From: Nocardioides eburneiflavus | Lineage (GTDB): Bacteria > Actinomycetota > Actinomycetes > Propionibacteriales > Nocardioidaceae | Assembly: GCF_004785795.1 (NCBI RefSeq) | Contig: NZ_SRRO01000001.1 | Location: 1,674,001 to 1,738,000 of the forward strand | Reading direction: 5' to 3' | Length of the DNA stretch: 64,000 nucleotides | Shown: positions 59,953 to 64,000 of the stretch, one piece after another | How the letters are laid out: each line of letters begins with the position of its first letter | Position numbering within the stretch: the first letter of the stretch is position 1 | Translations under genes and position numbers: made by a program | Notes under the pieces: model-generated | Seen by the model: the letters and a program-made list of their open reading frames with translations, nothing else | Databases searched by the model: none | Told to the model about the DNA's origin: nothing

Positions 59953-61086
59953 TCAGGACTCCAAGGAGTGCGCCAGCTCGGCGACGACCGCGTCGACCAC
60001 CGCGACCAGGTCGCCGCCCGACTCCTTGGCGACCGCTCGCTGCCGCTGGTAGGAGGCGCCGCGGGTGGGGATGTCGGCGACCGTACGCAGCTCGGCCTCG
60101 CAGTCCAGGCGCTTCGCGACCGGGGCGAGGCGCTCCAGCAGGTCGTGGAGGTCGTCGGTGACGAGGCGCTCGCGGTTGCTGTCGTCGACGATGACGATGG
60201 CCTCCAGGCCGTAGCGCGCGGCACGCCACTTGTTCTCCTGCACCTGCCACGGCGGCATCGTGGGGAGCGTCTCGCCGGCGGCGAGCCGGGTGTCGAGGTC
60301 GACGACCAGGCAGTGCACGAGCGCCGTCAGCGCGGCGAGCTCGCCGATGTCCGACATCCCGTCGCACACCCGGTGCTCGAGGGTGCCCAGGTGGGGCGCG
60401 GGGCGTACGTCCCAGCGCACGTCGGCCATCGAGTCGATGATGCCCGTGGTCGTCTGGTCGGCGATGCACTTCTCGAACTCGGCCCACGTGTCGAACGCGA
60501 ACGGCAACCCGGCCGTCGGGAGCTGCTGGAACATCAGCGCGCGGTTGGAGGCGTACCCGGTGTCCTGCCCGGCCCAGATCGGCGAGCTCGCCGAGAGCGC
60601 GAGCAGGTGGGGGTAGGTCGTGAGCATCGACGCCAGCACCGGCATCACGCGGTCGCGCTCCGGCATCCCGACGTGCACGTGGACGCCCCAGATCAGCATC
60701 TGGCGGCCCCACCACTGCGTGCGGTTGATCAGCTCGGCGTAGCGGTGGCCCTCGGTGAGCTGCTGGTGGGACCAGTCGGCGAAGGGGTGCGAGCCGGCGC
60801 CGAGGAGGTCGACGCCGAGCTCGGCGGCGGCGGGCGCGACGACCGCGAGCGTGTCGCGCAGGTCGACGACGGCCTCGCCGACGGTGTCGCAGATGCCGGT
60901 GACGACCTCGACGGTGTTGCGCAGCAGCTCCTTGTGCAGCCGCTGCGGCTCGTCGAGGCGGCCGCCCGCCAGCTCGTGCACCTCGGACGCGACGCTGACC
61001 AGGTCGCGGGTGGTGCGGTCGACGAGCGCGAACTCCCACTCCACGCCGAGCGTGGGCGCCGGCGACGCGTGGAAGTCGATGCGCAT
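59953..61086 (-). CDS. Glutamate-cysteine ligase GCS2-type (YbdK-like), 377 aa
   Basis: The GCS2 pattern is clear: T-L-G-V-E-W-E-F-A-L-V-D near residues 12-23, H-V-H-V-G near 134-138, R-A-L-M-F-Q-Q near 181 and E-N-K-W-R-A-A-R-Y-G near 287. Members ligate amino acids, often glutamate and cysteine, using ATP. No other thiol-biosynthesis gene is near. Confidence 0.85.
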   Translation of the reverse strand: MRIDFHASPAPTLGVEWEFALVDRTTRDLVSVASEVHELAGGRLDEPQRLHKELLRNTVEVVTGICDTVGEAVVDLRDTLAVVAPAAAELGVDLLGAGSHPFADWSHQQLTEGHRYAELINRTQWWGRQMLIWGVHVHVGMPERDRVMPVLASMLTTYPHLLALSASSPIWAGQDTGYASNRALMFQQLPTAGLPFAFDTWAEFEKCIADQTTTGIIDSMADVRWDVRPAPHLGTLEHRVCDGMSDIGELAALTALVHCLVVDLDTRLAAGETLPTMPPWQVQENKWRAARYGLEAIVIVDDSNRERLVTDDLHDLLERLAPVAKRLDCEAELRTVADIPTRGASYQRQRAVAKESGGDLVAVVDAVVAELAHSLES

Positions 61087-61165
61087 GCGTCGAGTCTAGG
61101 GACGTGCCCCCGGCCGGGGCTCACCCCTGTGACCGGGCCGGTCGCGGCGATGCCACCATGGCCCG

Positions 61166-62554
61166 GTGGACGAGCACGACGACCCCGACCAGGACGCCGC
61201 GCAGCAGGCGGAGCGGGCCCGCGAGGTCCACCTCACGATGGACCTGTGTCTGCGGATCGGAGAGATGCTGCTGTCGTCGGGAGCCGGTGCCGCCGACGTC
61301 ACCGCGACCATGCGGTCCGTGGCCGACCACCTCGGCCTGCGGCATGCCGAGATCGACGTGACCTTCACCGCGCTGTCGATGAGCCACCAGCGCTCGGCGG
61401 ACGACGTGCCGACGCTGATGATGCGCCACGTCCAGCAGCGCGACATCGACTACGAGGACCTGACCGCGGTCGACCACCTCGTCCGCGACGTGCTGACCGA
61501 CCAGGCCGACCTCTACCTCGCGCGCTCGCGGATGGCGACCATCGTCTCGCTCGGACATGCGTTCCCTCGCTGGGCGGTCACCGTCGCGTGGATGGTGATG
61601 GCCGCGTCCGTCGGCGTCTTCCTCGGTGGCGGGCCCGTCGTCTCGGTCGTGGCCGCGGTCGCCGCGGCGCTCATCGACCGGGTGCAGGTCGTGCTGGCGC
61701 GACGACGGCTGCCGTTCTTCTACCTCCAGGTCGCCGGCGGCGCGATCGCGACGCTGCTGGCGGCAGGCGTCGCGGCCAGCCCCATCGAGGTCGATCCCTC
61801 GCTCGTCGTGACGGCCAACATCATCATGCTGCTCGCCGGCATCGGGCTGATGGGCGCCGTGCAGGACGCGCTCACCGGCTTCTACCTGACCTCGAGCGCC
61901 CGGCTGATCGAGGCGATGATGGCCACCGCCGGCATCATCGCCGGCGTCGCACTGGGCATCTCCGTCGCCGACACGGTGGGCTTCGAGCTCGGCCAGCTGG
62001 TGCCCGGCAAGGTCCAGGCCTCGGACCTGCCGGCGGTGCTCCTCGGTGCGGCGGTGTCCGCCGCCGCCTTCAGCGTCGCGTCGTACGCCCCGCGGCGTGC
62101 CGTGCTGCCCATCGCGCTCATCACGGCCGTCGCGGCCGGCATCTCGCAGGCCATCACCGTCGCCGGCTTCGGCCGCGCGGCAGCGGCGGGTGCGGCAGCG
62201 TTCTTCATCGGCCTCGTCGCGTACGCCGTGGCCGGGCGCGTACGCGTCCCGCCGCTGGTCGTGGCGGTGCCGGCGATCGTGCCGTTCCTGCCCGGCCTGT
62301 CGATCTATCGCGGACTGACGTTCCTGGCCGACGGCGGCTTCTTCGTCTCGCAGGGCATCCTCGCGCTGATGACCGCGATCTCGGTCGCCATCGCGCTCGC
62401 CTCGGGGGTGATCCTGGGCGAGTACGTCGCCCAGCCCCTGAAGCGCGAGGCGCGCAAGCTCGAGAGCCGCCTCGCCGGTCCCCGCCTGGTCGGTCCGTTC
62501 CGGGCGATGACCCGTGCCGAGCGGCGGGCGCTCAGGAGGTCCGAAGAAGCCTGA
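61166..62554 (+). CDS. Threonine/serine exporter family protein (ThrE-like), 462 aa
   Basis: The N-terminal 150 residues are cytoplasmic (V-H-L-T-M-D-L-C-L-R-I-G-E-M-L-L-S-S-G-A-G-A-A-D-V near 22). They are followed by about 9-10 helices to residue 430, then a basic tail. Two halves (ThrE and ThrE_2) are fused as in Corynebacterium ThrE, which exports threonine and serine. GTG 61166 is the most likely start. It overlaps the convergent DUF402 gene by 23 bases. Confidence 0.8.
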   Translation: MDEHDDPDQDAAQQAERAREVHLTMDLCLRIGEMLLSSGAGAADVTATMRSVADHLGLRHAEIDVTFTALSMSHQRSADDVPTLMMRHVQQRDIDYEDLTAVDHLVRDVLTDQADLYLARSRMATIVSLGHAFPRWAVTVAWMVMAASVGVFLGGGPVVSVVAAVAAALIDRVQVVLARRRLPFFYLQVAGGAIATLLAAGVAASPIEVDPSLVVTANIIMLLAGIGLMGAVQDALTGFYLTSSARLIEAMMATAGIIAGVALGISVADTVGFELGQLVPGKVQASDLPAVLLGAAVSAAAFSVASYAPRRAVLPIALITAVAAGISQAITVAGFGRAAAAGAAAFFIGLVAYAVAGRVRVPPLVVAVPAIVPFLPGLSIYRGLTFLADGGFFVSQGILALMTAISVAIALASGVILGEYVAQPLKREARKLESRLAGPRLVGPFRAMTRAERRALRRSEEA

Positions 62555-63101
62555 GCGTGTCCAGCCAGCGCTGGTGCGTGCCATCGTACGGCGGCAGGCC
62601 CGCGCGTACGGCTGCGACCAGCTCGTCGCAGGAGGCCTGCGCCCTGGCGATGACCTCGGCCGGGTAGCCGAAGGTGACCTGGTGCTCGGCGAACTCGTCC
62701 TCGTCGTCGACGAAGGTCTCGCCGGGACCAGCAGGTGGTTCGTCCCACGGAGCAGACTCCACCGGCGGGAGCGGGTCGGGCAGGCGGATCACGTCGAGGT
62801 CGAGGTCGATCGCCCGGAGGGCGCCGTCCTCCCACCCCGCCGGAGTCGTGACGTCGATGTAGAGGTCGCACCAGATACCGGGGGCCTGGAACGTCGCCAG
62901 GTGCCACCGGTCGAGCGGCACGAGCGTCACGCAGTCGACCGCGGAGTGGAACTCGTGGCCCGGGCGGTGGTGGTGGGTGCCGGCGGGGACCCCGATCCAC
63001 TCGCCGTGCTCGTCGGAGCCGAGGTGGACCCCCTCGAACTGCCAGTGCGGCCGGTCGCCCCACTTCGTCATCTCGCAGCGGATCGGGGTCCCGGGCTCCA
63101 T
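62532..63101 (-). CDS. DUF402 domain protein, 189 aa
   Basis: A beta-rich core (W-Q-F-E-G-V-H-L-G, D-C-V-T-L-V-P-L-D-R-W, W-C-D-L-Y-I-D-V-T-T) matches DUF402, known in phosphatases of the FAU-1/Ntdp type. The C-terminus is a helix with Q-A-S-C-D-E-L. ATG 63101 has a -10 box 7 bases before. Function unknown, possibly nucleotide phosphatase. Confidence 0.75.
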   Translation of the reverse strand: MEPGTPIRCEMTKWGDRPHWQFEGVHLGSDEHGEWIGVPAGTHHHRPGHEFHSAVDCVTLVPLDRWHLATFQAPGIWCDLYIDVTTPAGWEDGALRAIDLDLDVIRLPDPLPPVESAPWDEPPAGPGETFVDDEDEFAEHQVTFGYPAEVIARAQASCDELVAAVRAGLPPYDGTHQRWLDTLRLLRTS

Positions 63102-63108
63102 GGGGTCA

Positions 63109-63114
63109 TCTCTA
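63109..63114 (-). promoter_or_regulatory. -10 box (TAGAGA) for a leaderless transcript
   Basis: On the minus strand TAGAGA is followed by 7 bases and ATG 63101. This selects the ATG at 63101 over the frame extending upstream. Confidence 0.5.
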
Positions 63115-63117
63115 CCA

Positions 63118-63261
63118 GTCGAGTCGGCGCATCCTCGCGCAGGGAAGTGGTCGAGTCGGCACATCCTGTCGTCCACAAGGGGTCGAGTCGGCCCGTCCTC
63201 GCGCGTCGGTCGTCAGGATGCGCCGACTCGGCGGTGCGGGGGCGTCAGGATGCGCCGACTC
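63118..63261. repeat. Cluster of five 15-18-bp units, three direct and two inverted
   Basis: GTCGAGTCGGCGCATCCT-type units start at 63118, 63150 and 63182. The inverted unit AGGATGCGCCGACTC occurs at 63215-63229 and 63247-63261. The middle is variable (CGCATCCT, CACATCCT, CCCGTCCT). The cluster fills the 160-base gap between two minus-strand genes. Confidence 0.85.
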
Positions 63262-63265
63262 GGCG

Positions 63266-64000
63266 TCAGCGGAGGGGCATGCGGGAGGTGATCCGCGCGA
63301 CGACGTCCTGGTAGCGCGACCCGGCGAGCTTGGCGAAGTGGTGGATGACGTGGGCGTCGACCCCGACGAGCACGCGGGCCTTCCCTGCGAGGGCGCCGTC
63401 GAGGATGATCTCGGCGGCCCGGTCGGGCGACATCCGGGCGAGCTTCTTCTCGAAGAGCGCGTCGATGCGGGCGCCGTCGAGGCCGGGCGCCTTGCGGCCG
63501 TGGCGGCTGATCCCCGTACGGATGCCGCCGGGGTGCACGCAGGTGACGGTCACCGGGTGGCCGGCGACCAGCATCTCCTCGCGGATCGCCTCGGTGAGGC
63601 CGCGCACGGCGAACTTGGTGGCGTTGTAGGCCGACTGGCCGGGGACCGACACCAGCCCGAAGAGCGAGGAGATGTTGACCAGCGCGCCGTCGCCCGACGC
63701 GATGAGGTGGGGGAGGAACTCCTTGGAGCCGTGGACCACGCCGTGGAAGTTGATGCCGAGGATCCAGTCGAGGTCCTCGTAGGTCAGCTCGGTGAAGTCG
63801 CCGGTGGCGGTCACGCCGGCGTTGTTGACCACGAGGTTGACCGTGCCGAACTCCTCCACGACACCGGCGGCCCAGGCTGCGACGGCTGCCCGGTCGGAGA
63901 CGTCGACGACGTCGTGGCGCACCTTCGGGACCTGGGTCGAGGCACCCGCCTGCTCGACGAGCCGCACGGTCTCCGCCAGCCCGTAGGCGTCCCAGTCGGA
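63266..64000 (-). CDS. Short-chain dehydrogenase, N-terminus beyond the window
   Basis: The frame stays open to the last base (it reads S-D-W-D-A-Y-G-L-A-E-T-V-R-L before the first visible Met), so the nucleotide-binding N-terminus is missing. N-N-A-G-V-T, I-S-S-L-F-G and Y-N-A-T-K with the catalytic Ser, Tyr and Lys are present, followed by V-T-C-V-H-P-G-G-I-R-T. It is a classical SDR; substrate unknown. Confidence 0.85.
   Translation of the reverse strand, partial: SDWDAYGLAETVRLVEQAGASTQVPKVRHDVVDVSDRAAVAAWAAGVVEEFGTVNLVVNNAGVTATGDFTELTYEDLDWILGINFHGVVHGSKEFLPHLIASGDGALVNISSLFGLVSVPGQSAYNATKFAVRGLTEAIREEMLVAGHPVTVTCVHPGGIRTGISRHGRKAPGLDGARIDALFEKKLARMSPDRAAEIILDGALAGKARVLVGVDAHVIHHFAKLAGSRYQDVVARITSRMPLR

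Noticed and set aside
58408..62667. A 1419-residue plus-strand frame across three genes
   Set aside because: It runs antisense to WS/DGAT and the GCS2-type ligase and out of frame of ThrE; no motif.
63118..63261. CRISPR array
   Set aside because: Units are in both orientations with spacing of about 14-17 bases and no cas genes in the window.

Overview
The window is high-GC DNA (codon third positions are almost all G or C) from an actinobacterium. The gene set fits Nocardioidaceae, most likely Nocardioides: WS/DGAT acyltransferase, DUF1918, AIM24, a mycothiol-type DinB protein, a Streptomyces-type conservon and two GntP/GntK genes. Many start codons lie 6-7 bases after a TANNNT-type -10 box, i.e. 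leaderless transcripts. No rRNA, tRNA, CRISPR array, phage or insertion sequence was seen, so the window reads as chromosomal, with small accessory pieces inside ordinary housekeeping DNA.

Layout. 1-7 kb: the end of an FAD-linked oxidase, a small unknown gene, a large SF2 helicase, and a toxin locus (WXG/LXG-like carrier with a C-terminal RNase A-like domain, a CdiI-like immunity protein and a small partner). 7-16 kb: membrane and regulatory genes, a LuxR/TPR regulator next to a flavin monooxygenase, an anchored alpha/beta hydrolase, an unknown protein followed by a NERD-helicase, and a zinc alcohol dehydrogenase. 17-24 kb: a P-loop kinase, unknown genes, a Phd/VapC-type toxin-antitoxin pair, a short-chain dehydrogenase and a large secreted M14 carboxypeptidase. 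24-31 kb: an ABC exporter, a DinB protein, and an overlapping four-gene operon of secretion-type helical proteins ending in a lipoprotein. 31-39 kb: a secreted matrixin-like protease, a MOSC protein, two more WXG-like genes, a TetR-controlled dehydrogenase plus acyl-CoA synthetase operon, and gluconate uptake and phosphorylation.

39-46 kb: an oxidoreductase-methyltransferase fusion facing an XRE-cupin regulator, a desaturase operon, a frameshifted AIM24 gene, a serine hydrolase and a secreted endonuclease I. 46.8-52.4 kb: a complete conservon (histidine kinase CvnA, roadblock CvnB, DUF742 CvnC, GTPase CvnD) whose last gene is followed after 3 bases by an amino-acid-type solute-binding lipoprotein with no permease or ATPase beside it. 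52.6-64 kb: a cation exchanger, a small alarmone synthetase, a lipoprotein, a secreted phosphodiester glycosidase, an orphan beta-class DNA methyltransferase, WS/DGAT, a GCS2-type ligase, a ThrE-type exporter, a DUF402 protein and a partial short-chain dehydrogenase.

The most interesting items are the conservon with its attached solute-binding protein, the toxin-immunity cassette, the secretion-type operon at 28.4-31.1 kb, and a set of intergenic repeats, three of which contain the stop codon of the neighbouring gene.
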